Of a stretch of 64,000 bases of DNA, positions 18,714 to 28,477 are shown piece by piece. Under the pieces are notes generated by a model that saw only the letters and a list, made by a program, of their open reading frames with translations, did not search any database and was not told the DNA's origin. Position 1 is the first letter of the stretch. Every line of letters starts with the position of its first letter. The stretch covers positions 1 to 64,000 of the forward strand of contig NZ_AJLJ01000237.1 in assembly GCF_000317245.1 (NCBI RefSeq). Direction: 5' to 3'. The translations under genes and the position numbers were made by a program. This stretch comes from Fischerella muscicola SAG 1427-1 = PCC 73103. GTDB taxonomy: Bacteria; Cyanobacteriota; Cyanobacteriia; Cyanobacteriales; Nostocaceae.

Positions 18714-19652
18714 CTGTGATGTTTGCGAAAAATATACAAACGTAGACTTTGATCCCCGCTATGTTTTATATTGTTAGTATGTACAGAGTAGATAGTTTAA
18801 AAACATTTAAGCCTAGCAAAGCCAAAGTCTTAAAAAAAATTGTGTTAATGAAGAAATTGTGAATTTCAAGGAGATGTTTGATAGTAATTAGAACTTTTTT
18901 ATCAGGTGGTGGTCTAAAAAAAAGAAGACTCAGTCTTATATTTGACTTTTCACTGTAAATATAGTGAGAGAATCCCACTTGCTCAGAAAGCTCAAGTCTT
19001 AGACTTAATTATACTTCTGAAAGTTAAAGTATTTTCAAAAAGACTGAGTAAGGTTTTTAACCCAATACGATTGGGTTACTGAATTCACCGTGAGGATGAG
19101 TGTAGTAGGAAATAAGAGTTTCTCTGAGATTTATATCTTTATTAGATGCCCTTTTCATGTCATGTGAAAAGCTAACCCTCTAACAGACTTTTCTACAAGG
19201 AAAAGGAAAACTAATTTAAAGCCTCTCTCCTATAAAAAGAAAGATTTAACACAAAGCTTTTCCAAGTAGAAGTGAAAAATTAGGAATTTTTACCCAGATC
19301 CACAAAATTTTTAAAGTTAGAATCTAACGGGTAATTATGCCTACAAAGAAGGCATGAAAATCTGTTCCCTAATCTTTTATCCTTATTTTCAAGTCAAATA
19401 TTTTTTGTTTTTTTCCCCTTAAAGAGAGAGGCTAGAAGTGGGATTATCGAGGCAAAATAATTGGTAAGTGATTTAAAGTGTGTCAAAAAATAAATTTTGG
19501 GGTAACAGCTAAAGTAAGCTAAAGCTTACTGAATATTTACTTCAGTCCGTTTTAATAGAATACTTGTTCTGAACTTTGTAGACGCTAGTGTTTTGTGTTT
19601 TCACAGCAAAAACTGTTACTAAGAGGAAGAGTTTTAAACTCTGTTTGAAAAA
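18714..19652. other. Long AT-rich intergenic region upstream of the beta-oxidation genes
   Basis: About 940 bases with no convincing gene. Visible elements are a small hairpin (aacccaat acg attgggtt, 19059-19077) and a pair of distant complementary purine/pyrimidine segments (cctctctcct near 19225 and agagagaggc near 19424). It may hold the promoter and regulatory sites of the fatty-acid genes. Confidence 0.45.
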
Positions 19653-21920
19653 ATGTTACTGTCTCATAAGATATATAGAGCGCCTCCTAACTCTGGCAAA
19701 GTAATTTTAGGACAGACTGTACCTTCATTGTTAGATGAAGCATGTTTTCGTCACCCTAACTCTCATGCTTTGAACCAGTGGAAACAGGGAAATTGGCAAA
19801 GTTTATCCAATCAAGAATTTCGCACTGCTACCCAAGAATTAGCGCTTGGTTTGTTGAGCTTGCAGCTAAATAAAGGTGAACGAATTGCCTTACTAATGCA
19901 CAGTGATATCAATTTCTGTATAGCTGACATGGGTAGTTTGCTAGCAGGTTTGGTGAATGTGCCGATAGATTTAACCCAGACAATCGAACACATTTTTTTC
20001 ATATTGCGACATGCAGAAGTAAAGGCACTATTTATTTCCAATCTCGAATTACTCTATCAGATTGTTCCTTACCTACGGAAAACACCGGACTTAAAAATGG
20101 TGATAGTTGCTGATGTTTCTAGTGATTGGCACGTCAGCCGACAACAAATAACCTGTCAGCAAATTAGTAATGAACAGCAAAATACATTCAAAAATCAAAT
20201 AGAAGAAATTCCTAGTAATCTCTGTTTGTTTATTCCCGAATTTCACTCTCAGGAAGTATTAGATAACTTGTTTTCAGGATTTCCTCAATGTATCCAATTA
20301 TTTTCTTTAGCAGAAATTCGGAAGATTGGACAAACTTTAAATTCTGAAAATAATCAACTAACGCCTTCCTTATTAGGAGCTAATGACTTAGCAACTCTTA
20401 TTTATATTCCTGGAATTACTGGTGAACCTCAAGGTGTCATGCTCACTCATGAAAACCTTGCTGCTAACGCCTTGGCAATGTTCACTGGTATTCCCAATTT
20501 AAAATTTGGGCTGCAAGAGATAGTTCTTTCATTTTTACCACTGACACATGTTTTTGCTCGTGTTTTACTATATGGTCATATTAACTATGGGCATAGCATT
20601 TACTTCAGCAATCCTAACCAAGTAACAAAGCATCTTAGAGAAATACGACCGACAATATTTGCTACTGTTCCTTTATTTTTGGAAAAGGTTTATAGCAAAA
20701 TTTTGGAGCAAGGGAGTAAGACAAGTCAAAAGTTAAAAGTGAGGTGGAGGTGGCGTGATTTCCCTCGTCAGCGACTAGCGAACCCTGAAGGAGTCAAAAA
20801 TCAAAAGTTAAGATTACTTTCCCCTCTGTCCCACTCTATTCTCAATTGGTCTTTTAACTTGGCCCAAAAGTATGAATTGGGACAAAAACGACAACTTAGA
20901 CACACATTAATGCTGCAACTGGCTAATAGGTTGGTATTTTCCCAATGGCGAGCTGTATTTGGTGGTCGTTTAAAATATTTAATTAGTGGGGGTGCAGCTT
21001 TAAAAGCAGAGATAGCAAATCTGTTCGCCGCTGCTGGAATGAGAATTTTACAAGGTTATGGTTTAACTGAAACAAGTTCAGCACTTGCGTGCAACCGGGG
21101 AAAATTCAACCGTGCGGGAACAGTGGGAGTTGCGATCGCTGGGGTGGAAATTGCGATCGCACAGGATGGAGAAATTCTCACCAGAAGTCCTTACATCACC
21201 CAAGGTTATTACAAAAACCCTGATGCTACCCAACAACTGATTGATAGCGATGGCTGGTTACATACAGGAGACTTAGGAGAGTTTACATCAGAAGGTTTTC
21301 TCAAGATTACTGGTTTGAAGAAAAGCCGTTTTAAACTCTCGACAGGTAAATATGTCACACCACTACCAATAGAAAGTAAGCTCAAAACATCTCCCTTTGT
21401 GACAAATGCTGTGGCTGTGGGTTCAGAAAGGAAATTCTGTGCTATGTTGATTTTCCCCAATTTAGATGCTCTGCAAAGTTACGCTTTATCTATTGGGATT
21501 TCTCAAGAAAGTGCGGTGAGTGGAAGACGCGGTGATGCGGAGATTGAAGACGACCTAGAAACAAAGAAATTCCCTGCTTCTGTTCCTCAATTGTCAAAAG
21601 AAGCATTACTCAAGCATCCTTGTATCATTAGTTTGTATCAAGCATTAGTGGATGAAGCTAATTGTCATTTACCTTACTGGTCAACTGTAAAACGATTTCA
21701 GTTAATTAATGCCACCCTCACAGTTGAGAATGGGATGCTGATGCTAAATCAACAGGTCAATCGTACCAAAGTGGCGCAGATGTTTGCTCAAGAAATTGAT
21801 GACATATATAAAGACAAGGAGAGAAGGGAGAAATACGGTGATGAGGAGATAGATATTTCTTCATGTCCTGTAATTCCTACGGTTTCATGTCCTGCATTTG
21901 CCCAATCTTTAAATTCCTAA
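19653..21920 (+). CDS. Long-chain acyl-CoA synthetase (AMP-binding), FadD-like
   Basis: A 755-residue adenylate-forming enzyme, longer than the usual 560-650. It would activate fatty acids to acyl-CoA. Recognisable motifs are YGLTETSSALACNR (A5), GWLHTGDLGEF (A7), KITGLKKSRFKLSTGKYV (A8) and a C-terminal lysine context. The phosphate-binding loop is unusual: YIPGITGEPQGVMLTH replaces the canonical SGTTGxPKG, with the lysine changed to Gln. Extra length comes from low-complexity insertions near residues 350-390, 620-640 and 720-755 that are coded by repeat-like DNA. The gene begins the fad-like operon; the FadN-like gene starts 35 bases after it. The degenerate loop leaves catalytic strength uncertain. 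Confidence 0.82.
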   Translation: MLLSHKIYRAPPNSGKVILGQTVPSLLDEACFRHPNSHALNQWKQGNWQSLSNQEFRTATQELALGLLSLQLNKGERIALLMHSDINFCIADMGSLLAGLVNVPIDLTQTIEHIFFILRHAEVKALFISNLELLYQIVPYLRKTPDLKMVIVADVSSDWHVSRQQITCQQISNEQQNTFKNQIEEIPSNLCLFIPEFHSQEVLDNLFSGFPQCIQLFSLAEIRKIGQTLNSENNQLTPSLLGANDLATLIYIPGITGEPQGVMLTHENLAANALAMFTGIPNLKFGLQEIVLSFLPLTHVFARVLLYGHINYGHSIYFSNPNQVTKHLREIRPTIFATVPLFLEKVYSKILEQGSKTSQKLKVRWRWRDFPRQRLANPEGVKNQKLRLLSPLSHSILNWSFNLAQKYELGQKRQLRHTLMLQLANRLVFSQWRAVFGGRLKYLISGGAALKAEIANLFAAAGMRILQGYGLTETSSALACNRGKFNRAGTVGVAIAGVEIAIAQDGEILTRSPYITQGYYKNPDATQQLIDSDGWLHTGDLGEFTSEGFLKITGLKKSRFKLSTGKYVTPLPIESKLKTSPFVTNAVAVGSERKFCAMLIFPNLDALQSYALSIGISQESAVSGRRGDAEIEDDLETKKFPASVPQLSKEALLKHPCIISLYQALVDEANCHLPYWSTVKRFQLINATLTVENGMLMLNQQVNRTKVAQMFAQEIDDIYKDKERREKYGDEEIDISSCPVIPTVSCPAFAQSLNS

Positions 21921-21955
21921 ATTCAAAATCTTAAATCAACAAGGAAGGGTGAAAT

Positions 21956-24250
21956 ATGTTTAAACCGTTCCGTAAAGTCGCAGTTCTGGGTGCAGGGGTA
22001 ATGGGAAGTCAAATCGCTGCACACCTCGCCAATGCAGGTTTAACTGTGCATTTGCTTGACCTTGCTGCCAATGGGAGCAAAAAAAACGAACTAGTCGAAA
22101 CATTATTTAAGAAAGCCTCAAAGTTATCTCCACCAATTTTCTTCACGGAAAAAACTGTCCGTCGCATCATTCTGGGGAATTTTGATGAACATTTTCATCG
22201 TATCGCTGATGTTGATTGGGTAATTGAAGCTGTTGTGGAAAATTTGGCAGTTAAACAAGAATTGATGGCGCGGGTGGAAGGTGTTATCCGCGATGATACT
22301 GTAGTATCTACTAATACAAGTGGCTTAACCATCGGTGAAATTGCTAAAGGACGTTCTGAGTCTTTCCGTAAGCGCTTTTTAGGCACTCACTTCTTTAATC
22401 CACCACGCTATCTAAAGTTATTGGAATTAATTCCTACGATTGACACAGATCCCCAAGTATTGCAGAGAATGATGTGGTTCGCAAGCTTACACTTGGGTAA
22501 AGGTGTGGTTGTTGCAAAGGACACGCCTAACTTTATTGCTAATCGCATAGGTGTTTATGCAACTATGCTTGCTATACGTGCTTTTACTGTGCAAGGGTAT
22601 AGTATAGAAGAAATTGATACATTGACTGGCACAATTGCTGGCAGACCAAAATCAGCGACATTTCGCACGGCGGATTTAGTGGGGTTGGATACGTTGATGT
22701 ATGTCGCAGAAAATCTCTATCCAGCGATTCCACACGATGAAAGCCGCGAAGTCTTCCGAGTACCTCCACTGTTGCGGAAATTAGTAGAAACTGGGACATT
22801 AGGTGCAAAAACTAGTCAAGGATTTTACAAGAAGCAAGGTAAAGAAATTCTTTCGATTAATCCAGTCACCTTTAATTATGAGCCAGCAAAGCCTTTAAAT
22901 TTAGGCGATATTGAAGCGATCGCTAAGATTTCCGACTTGAAACAACGACTACGTGCCTTATATCTAGATTCCGGTCGCGCGGGTGCTTTCTTCCGTGAAC
23001 ACATTTTGCAAATTTTGGCATACAGCGCCCATCGGATTCCCGAAATCGCAGACAATCCAGCCGAGATTGACAAGGCTATGCGTTGGGGATTTGGTTGGGA
23101 ACTAGGGCCGTTTGAAATTTGGGATGCTCTGGGGTTTGAGACTGTCTTGGCGGATATGAAAGCTGCTGGTATGTCTATACCGAAATGGGTGGAAGACGCA
23201 CAGAGGAAAAAATTCGTTGCGTCTGCTTTCTCTGTATCTGAAATCAACTTAGCAGTCTTGAAAACAGATCCTGAACGTACTTTGTGGCAAAACTCTGAAG
23301 CTGCTTTATTAGACTTGGGGGATAAAGTTGGTTTATACGAATTTCGCTCGAAAGGTAACACCCTAAGTTTGAAGGTAGTTGAGGGTTTAGCAAAAGCGTT
23401 AGATATCATCGAAAATGGTGATTATCGGGGATTAGTAATTGGTAATGACAGTGCGAATTTTTCTGGCGGCGCAAATCTAGCAGAGATGGCGATGCTGGCG
23501 CAGTCGGGTAATTTTCAAGCGATCGCGGATTTAATAGTTCAGTTTCAATCCCTGCTACAACGGATTCACTATTTCCCGAAACCAATTGTAGCCGCCATTA
23601 CTGGACGTGTACTGGGAGGTGGTTGTGAGTTAGTTTTGGCTTGTCCTCATGTAGTAGCTGCTGCGGAAACCTACATCGGACTTGTGGAACTGAGTGTAGG
23701 TTTGATTCCTGGGGCTGGCGGTATCATGCGGATGGTAACATGGGCAGCGGATAAAGCAGCAACAGAATCACCCCAACATATCCAGCCTTTCCTACGTCAG
23801 ATTTTTGAAACTATTGGGATGGCGAAGGTTGCTAATAGTGCTTACGAAGCCCAAGAATTAGGTTTCCTCTCACCAACAACCACAATTGTCATAGACGCGG
23901 ATAATCGGTTGGATATAGCCAAACAGGAAGTACTATGTCTGGAACGTAAAGGTTACATACCACCTCCAGCACGCAACGCCATTATGGTTTTGGGTCGTCC
24001 AGCGTGGGCAATGCTAGAACAAGCAGCTTATACAATGCTCCAGGGAGGTTTTATCTCAGAATACGATCACTACCTAGCTCAACGCTTGGCTTATGTCATG
24101 ACTGGTGGTGAACTGACTGTACCAGGGTTGGTGGATGAAAACTACCTGTTGCAACTTGAGCGGGAAACATTTATACCTCTATTGCAGCAACCAAAAACTC
24201 ACGAACGCATCGCACACATACTGAAGACGAAGAAGCCTTTGCGGAATTAG
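21956..24250 (+). CDS. fadN: 3-hydroxyacyl-CoA dehydrogenase / enoyl-CoA hydratase fusion (FadN-like)
   Basis: A 764-residue bifunctional beta-oxidation enzyme. The N-terminal NAD-binding fold has VLGAGVMGSQIA, followed by the dehydrogenase motif FLGTHFFNPPRYLKLLE. The enoyl-CoA hydratase/isomerase domain is at the C-terminus (about residues 440-650), with the oxyanion-hole region FSGGANLAEMA and the catalytic segment GGGCELVLA to LSVGLIPGAGG. This order, dehydrogenase first, is that of Bacillus FadN (YusL) and opposite to E. coli FadB. It catalyses hydration of enoyl-CoA and oxidation of 3-hydroxyacyl-CoA. It is flanked by the acyl-CoA synthetase and a thiolase in one direction, which makes the assignment strong. 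Confidence 0.92.
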   Translation: MFKPFRKVAVLGAGVMGSQIAAHLANAGLTVHLLDLAANGSKKNELVETLFKKASKLSPPIFFTEKTVRRIILGNFDEHFHRIADVDWVIEAVVENLAVKQELMARVEGVIRDDTVVSTNTSGLTIGEIAKGRSESFRKRFLGTHFFNPPRYLKLLELIPTIDTDPQVLQRMMWFASLHLGKGVVVAKDTPNFIANRIGVYATMLAIRAFTVQGYSIEEIDTLTGTIAGRPKSATFRTADLVGLDTLMYVAENLYPAIPHDESREVFRVPPLLRKLVETGTLGAKTSQGFYKKQGKEILSINPVTFNYEPAKPLNLGDIEAIAKISDLKQRLRALYLDSGRAGAFFREHILQILAYSAHRIPEIADNPAEIDKAMRWGFGWELGPFEIWDALGFETVLADMKAAGMSIPKWVEDAQRKKFVASAFSVSEINLAVLKTDPERTLWQNSEAALLDLGDKVGLYEFRSKGNTLSLKVVEGLAKALDIIENGDYRGLVIGNDSANFSGGANLAEMAMLAQSGNFQAIADLIVQFQSLLQRIHYFPKPIVAAITGRVLGGGCELVLACPHVVAAAETYIGLVELSVGLIPGAGGIMRMVTWAADKAATESPQHIQPFLRQIFETIGMAKVANSAYEAQELGFLSPTTTIVIDADNRLDIAKQEVLCLERKGYIPPPARNAIMVLGRPAWAMLEQAAYTMLQGGFISEYDHYLAQRLAYVMTGGELTVPGLVDENYLLQLERETFIPLLQQPKTHERIAHILKTKKPLRN

Positions 24251-24259
24251 CCTTTGTGT

Positions 24260-24319
24260 CTTGGTGTCTTGGTGGTGAAAAAGATAATTTTTGAAACACC
24301 TAGACACTAAGACACCAAG
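24260..24319. repeat. Intergenic inverted-repeat element, copy 1
   Basis: The arms cttggtgtctt (24260-24270) and aagacaccaag (24309-24319) flank a core ending in ttgaaacacctagacac. A close homologue sits in the next intergenic gap at 25546-25605, so this is a mobile or dispersed palindromic element inserted twice in the operon. Confidence 0.75.
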
Positions 24320-24343
24320 AAAAATTCAATTTGGTAAAAAACT

Positions 24344-25525
24344 ATGAAAGAAGTATATATTGTCAGCAGCGTTAGGACTGCTGTGGGAAAAGCTCCTCGC
24401 GGTACTCTACGTAGTATGCGCCCGGATGACATGGGAGCAATTGCGGTTAAAGGAGCGATCGCCAAAGTTCAGAACTTGGAACCAGGATTTATTGATGATG
24501 TGATCTTTGGTTGTGCATTTCCAGAAGCAGAACAGGGGTTTAATTTAGGGCGAGTTATTGCTCAACGAGCGGGATTACCTGATTTGGTTGCAGGTGCAAC
24601 TGTTAACCGCTTCTGTGCTTCCAGCTTGCAAAGCATCGCTATGGGACATCAAGCGATCGCCACTGGAACTGCTGAAATCATCATTGCTGGTGGGGCGGAG
24701 TCGATGAGTTTGATACCGATGGGAGGGCACTATTTGGCTCCTAATCCAGAGATGATGGCAGAAATGCCCAAGTATTACTCGACGATGGGAATTACGGCAG
24801 AAAATTTAGCGCAGCAGTTCTACATTACCCGACACGAACAGGATGCTTTTGCTTTGCGATCGCACCAAAACGCCCTAGTCGCAATTCGTCAAGGTCGCTT
24901 TAGTGATGAAATTGTTCCCATTACCCTACGGGAAACACTATATATAGATGGCAAACCGGAAACTGTAGAGACAATCTTCCAAGTGGACGAAGGGCCTCGT
25001 CCTGACACCAGTATGGAAGCTCTGGCTAAATTGCAACCTGTTTTTCGTATTGGTGGTACAGTAACAGCAGGTAACTCATCGCAAATGTCCGATGGTGCAG
25101 CTGCAACAATACTTATGAGCGGACAGATGGTGCGCGAACTCAATGTCAAACCTCTAGGAAAAATGTTAGGGTTTGCAGTGGCGGGTGTTCCACCAGAAAT
25201 TATGGGTATTGGGCCTGTGGAAGCTGTACCCAAAGTTTTAAAACAAGTAGGTTTAAATTTAGAAGATATCGGTTTAATTGAACTCAATGAAGCTTTTGCT
25301 GCTCAAAGCCTAGCTGTCATTCACAAACTCGGCTTGAATGAAGAAATTTTAAATGTCAACGGAGGTGCGATCGCACTCGGTCATCCCTTGGGTTGTACGG
25401 GTGCGAAGTTGACAGCAACTATTCTACACGAAATGAAACGACGTGACGTTCGCTACGGTTTAGTAACAATGTGCGTCGGCGGTGGAATGGGTGCTGCGGC
25501 GGTGTTTGAGAATTTGATCAGGTGA
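24344..25525 (+). CDS. fadA: Acetyl-CoA acyltransferase (beta-ketothiolase)
   Basis: A 393-residue thiolase, the normal length for the family. The nucleophilic cysteine is in NRFCASSLQSIAMG, the active-site His in GGAIALGHPLGCTGAK and the second cysteine in MCVGGGMGAA. It performs the last step of beta-oxidation, thiolytic cleavage of 3-ketoacyl-CoA. Placement directly after a FadN-like fusion and before a FadE-like dehydrogenase favours a degradative thiolase (FadA/FadI) over a PHB-synthesis PhaA type. It starts 93 bases after fadN, with a palindromic repeat between them. Confidence 0.92.
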   Translation: MKEVYIVSSVRTAVGKAPRGTLRSMRPDDMGAIAVKGAIAKVQNLEPGFIDDVIFGCAFPEAEQGFNLGRVIAQRAGLPDLVAGATVNRFCASSLQSIAMGHQAIATGTAEIIIAGGAESMSLIPMGGHYLAPNPEMMAEMPKYYSTMGITAENLAQQFYITRHEQDAFALRSHQNALVAIRQGRFSDEIVPITLRETLYIDGKPETVETIFQVDEGPRPDTSMEALAKLQPVFRIGGTVTAGNSSQMSDGAAATILMSGQMVRELNVKPLGKMLGFAVAGVPPEIMGIGPVEAVPKVLKQVGLNLEDIGLIELNEAFAAQSLAVIHKLGLNEEILNVNGGAIALGHPLGCTGAKLTATILHEMKRRDVRYGLVTMCVGGGMGAAAVFENLIR

Positions 25526-25545
25526 CAGTCTGGAAATGAATTTTT

Positions 25546-25605
25546 CTTGGTGTCTTAGTGTCTTTGTGGTGAAAAAAATCATCTTTGAAACACTAAGACA
25601 CCAAG
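25546..25605. repeat. Intergenic inverted-repeat element, copy 2
   Basis: Perfect 15-base arms (cttggtgtcttagtg at 25546-25560 and its complement at 25591-25605), homologous to the element at 24260. A longer reading frame from 25536 runs through it. The repeat shows that those first 38 codons are not ancestral and argues for the FadE-like start at 25650. Confidence 0.8.
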
Positions 25606-25649
25606 ACGCAAAGAATTTAATAGTGTTTTCTGCGCGTTGGGGTAAAAGT

Positions 25650-28076
25650 ATGATTACTCTGTTTCCTTTCCAAGATTTTTTACAAGCCTTTACCGCGTCG
25701 GTTTTACTCTTATTACTAGGCTACATCGGTGTGCCATTGTGGGTATGGTCGCTCTATTTCGCGGGATTACTGATATTTTTTCATGCACCAATTTGGGTAT
25801 GGGTAATTTTTGGTGCGATCGCTGTGGTATTGAATCTCTCGATGCTACGGCGTAATATAATTACGTCTCCACTAATGCAAGGTATAAGAAAGCTTAAGCT
25901 TCTACCAAAAATATCTGACACAGAACGCGCTGCTATTGAAGCGGGAACGGTTTGGATAGATGGTGAATTTTTTTCTGGTAAACCTGACTTTCAAAGAACT
26001 AACAGTGAACCTTATCCCCAAGTCAGCAACAAACTGCAAAATTTTCTTGATTACCAAGTTGAACAAGTTTGTCAGATGGTGAGTGATTGGGAAATTTACC
26101 GTCGCAAAGATTTACCTCCTGAAGTTTGGGAATATCTTAAAAAAGAGCGCTTCTTTGGGATGATGATTCCCCAAGAATATGGTGGTTTGGGCTTTTCTAA
26201 CTTTGACTATAGTACGGTGATGACAAAGTTAGCATCTCGTTCTTTTACTCATGTTGCCACTGTTGGAGTGACTAATTCTCTCGGCCCCGCCAAGCTTTTG
26301 CTACGCTACGGGACACCAGAACAGAAAAATTATTATTTACCACGCCTAGCAAAGGGAGAGGAAATTCCTTGTTTTGCACTCACTGAACCAACTGCTGGTT
26401 CTGATGCAGCTAGTATTAAGTCGGAAGGCGTGGTCTTTAAGGGCGAAGATGGGAAGTTGTATCTGCGCTTGAATTGGCAGAAACGTTATATTACGTTAGC
26501 AGCGATCGCTACTTTACTCGGACTAGCTTTTAGACTACGTGATCCAAATAATTATTTAGAAAAAGGCGATGATGTTGGTATAACTTGCGCTCTGATTCCA
26601 ACTAACATTCCTGGTGTTATTATGGGGAGGCGACACGATCCGATGGGTGTTCCTTTCTATAATTCACCTACGGAAGGACATGATGTGATTATCTCTGTTG
26701 ACCAAATTATCGGCGGTGTGGAACAGGCTGGTCAAGGTTGGAAAATGCTGATGCAGTGCCTAGCAGCAGGTCGGGGTATCAGCTTCCCGGCTACTTGTAC
26801 CGGAGTTGCCAAACTAGTAGCAAGAGTTACAGGCGCTCATAGTATTGTGCGACAGCAGTTTGGTTTGCCTATCGGTCGTTTTGAGGGTATTGAAGAACCT
26901 CTAGCAAGGATTGGCGGTTTTGCTTACTTAATGGAAGCTGCTCGCGTTTATACCTGTGGTGCGGTAGACAAAGGCGAACAACCAGCAGTTATTTCTGCGA
27001 TCGCTAAATACAACTTAACAGAACTATCAAGGCAAATTATCAATGATGGCATGGACATTATGGGTGGTGCGGGTATTTGTCGCGGGCCAAGAAATTTACT
27101 GGCTAATATTTATACAGCTACACCAATTTCGATTACTGTCGAAGGAGCAAATATTCTCACCCGAACAATGATGATTTTCGGTCAAGGAGTTATTCGCTGC
27201 CATCCTTACGTATATGCAGAAATTACCGCCCTGAGTCAGTCAGATATTTCCGTCTTTGATCAAGCTTTCTGGAATCACATTGGGTTGACAGTACGTAATG
27301 GTTTCCGGGCTGCAATCTTGAGTATTTCCCGTGGTTATGTGGCGCATTCACCAGTAGAAGGAGCAACAGCTAGATATTACCGTAAATTAGAATGGGCATC
27401 GGCGACTTTCGCTTTTCTGAGTGATGTTGCTTTATTTAGCTTTGGTGGTTCACTGAAACGAAAGGAAAAACTGACAGGACGGTTTGCTGATCTTCTCTCT
27501 TGGATGTATCTGGCTACTGCTACTCTACGACGGTTTGAGGCAGAAGGGCAGAAAGCAGAAGATTTACCTTTTGTTAATTGGGCAATGCAATATGCCTTTG
27601 CTCAAATTCAGCAAGGATTTGAAGGTATTCTTAGTAATTTACCTTTACCATTGATTGGTAGTTTATTAGCTTCGTGGTGGCGAATAAATCCGATTGGTGT
27701 TTTACCTGCTGATCAACTTGGTAGCGAAGTTGCTCACAAACTGCAAAAGCCAGGACAACAACGAGATAGACTAACCGCGGGCATTTATATTCCAGCTACA
27801 ACTGATGAAGCCTTGGGACGTTTGGAACATGCTTTTATTCTGTCATCTCAAGTGGAACCTATTCTGCAAAAGATTAAACATGCAACTCGTGAAGGTAAAC
27901 TTCCACAGCAAAAACCCGAACAGTTGAGTTCCATAGCTTTGACAGCCGGAGTGATTACCCAGAAGGAGTTTGAGTTAATTCGTGAGGCGGATTTTGCTCG
28001 CAGTAATGCAATTCAGGTAGATTCCTTTACCTTAGAGGAATATTCACCTAATCGTGCGATCGCTATTTCACAATAA
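25650..28076 (+). CDS. fadE: Acyl-CoA dehydrogenase, FadE family
   Basis: An 808-residue protein matching E. coli-type FadE along its length. Hydrophobic N-terminal segments (residues about 10-60) suggest membrane association. LPPEVWEYLKKERFFGMMIPQEYGG follows, split here between helices, then CFALTEPTAGSDAAS (FAD/substrate loop), KRYITLAAIATLLGLAF and the catalytic-glutamate motif TVEGANILTR. The large C-terminal helical extension typical of FadE is present. It catalyses the first dehydrogenation of acyl-CoA. The ATG at 25650 is chosen because upstream codons overlap a dispersed palindrome. FadE-type enzymes are characteristic of gammaproteobacteria, so acquisition by transfer is plausible. 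Confidence 0.92.
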   Translation: MITLFPFQDFLQAFTASVLLLLLGYIGVPLWVWSLYFAGLLIFFHAPIWVWVIFGAIAVVLNLSMLRRNIITSPLMQGIRKLKLLPKISDTERAAIEAGTVWIDGEFFSGKPDFQRTNSEPYPQVSNKLQNFLDYQVEQVCQMVSDWEIYRRKDLPPEVWEYLKKERFFGMMIPQEYGGLGFSNFDYSTVMTKLASRSFTHVATVGVTNSLGPAKLLLRYGTPEQKNYYLPRLAKGEEIPCFALTEPTAGSDAASIKSEGVVFKGEDGKLYLRLNWQKRYITLAAIATLLGLAFRLRDPNNYLEKGDDVGITCALIPTNIPGVIMGRRHDPMGVPFYNSPTEGHDVIISVDQIIGGVEQAGQGWKMLMQCLAAGRGISFPATCTGVAKLVARVTGAHSIVRQQFGLPIGRFEGIEEPLARIGGFAYLMEAARVYTCGAVDKGEQPAVISAIAKYNLTELSRQIINDGMDIMGGAGICRGPRNLLANIYTATPISITVEGANILTRTMMIFGQGVIRCHPYVYAEITALSQSDISVFDQAFWNHIGLTVRNGFRAAILSISRGYVAHSPVEGATARYYRKLEWASATFAFLSDVALFSFGGSLKRKEKLTGRFADLLSWMYLATATLRRFEAEGQKAEDLPFVNWAMQYAFAQIQQGFEGILSNLPLPLIGSLLASWWRINPIGVLPADQLGSEVAHKLQKPGQQRDRLTAGIYIPATTDEALGRLEHAFILSSQVEPILQKIKHATREGKLPQQKPEQLSSIALTAGVITQKEFELIREADFARSNAIQVDSFTLEEYSPNRAIAISQ

Positions 28077-28252
28077 TTCTTACTTACGCCTGCTACAAAT
28101 CGCCCTTGTAACCAAGCTTTGGTGCAGTCCTTATTTTCCCATTTTGGTGACAGCGTGATCGCGATTAATTCAAACTGTAACAAAACTGACTCAAAAGTAA
28201 ATAATTTGCAGTATATAAATGGTTACTAGCATTATTTTATCGTAAACTGAGA

Positions 28253-28423
28253 ATGAGCAAAAAATGGGCAGTCAAGCGACTCACTATAAACTTGACATCG
28301 AGTGAAATCGAAAAACTTGAAAAATATAGTCAGGAAACCGGAAGACCACTAACAGACATCATTAGAGAACTAATTCGACGCTTACCTGAAATACCAGAAA
28401 CTAAATTACCACCAACTGCATAA
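28253..28423 (+). CDS. Small ribbon-helix-helix (CopG/Arc-like) protein
   Basis: A 56-codon frame too short for standard ORF cut-offs. It encodes MSKKWAVKRLTINLTSSEIE followed by KLEKYSQETGRPLTDIIREL. The pattern, a basic beta strand with alternating residues (KRLTINL), a first helix, a GRPLTD turn and a second helix (IIRELIRRL), is the classic ribbon-helix-helix DNA-binding fold. A rho-independent terminator follows 54 bases after the stop. No toxin partner is visible next to it, so it is either a lone regulator or an orphan antitoxin. Confidence 0.72.
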   Translation: MSKKWAVKRLTINLTSSEIEKLEKYSQETGRPLTDIIRELIRRLPEIPETKLPPTA

Positions 28424-28477
28424 TCTACTGTTAGTGCCACCCAGATAATCTTAGACAACATTGGTTAGTATTTAAAC

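Noticed and set aside
22876..23409. 177-codon reading frame on the minus strand inside the FadN-like gene
   Set aside because: It is antisense to strongly conserved catalytic domains of the sense gene; a shadow frame.
25536..25649. Longer N-terminus for the FadE-like protein
   Set aside because: These codons overlap a dispersed palindromic element present also at 24260, and family similarity begins after 25650.
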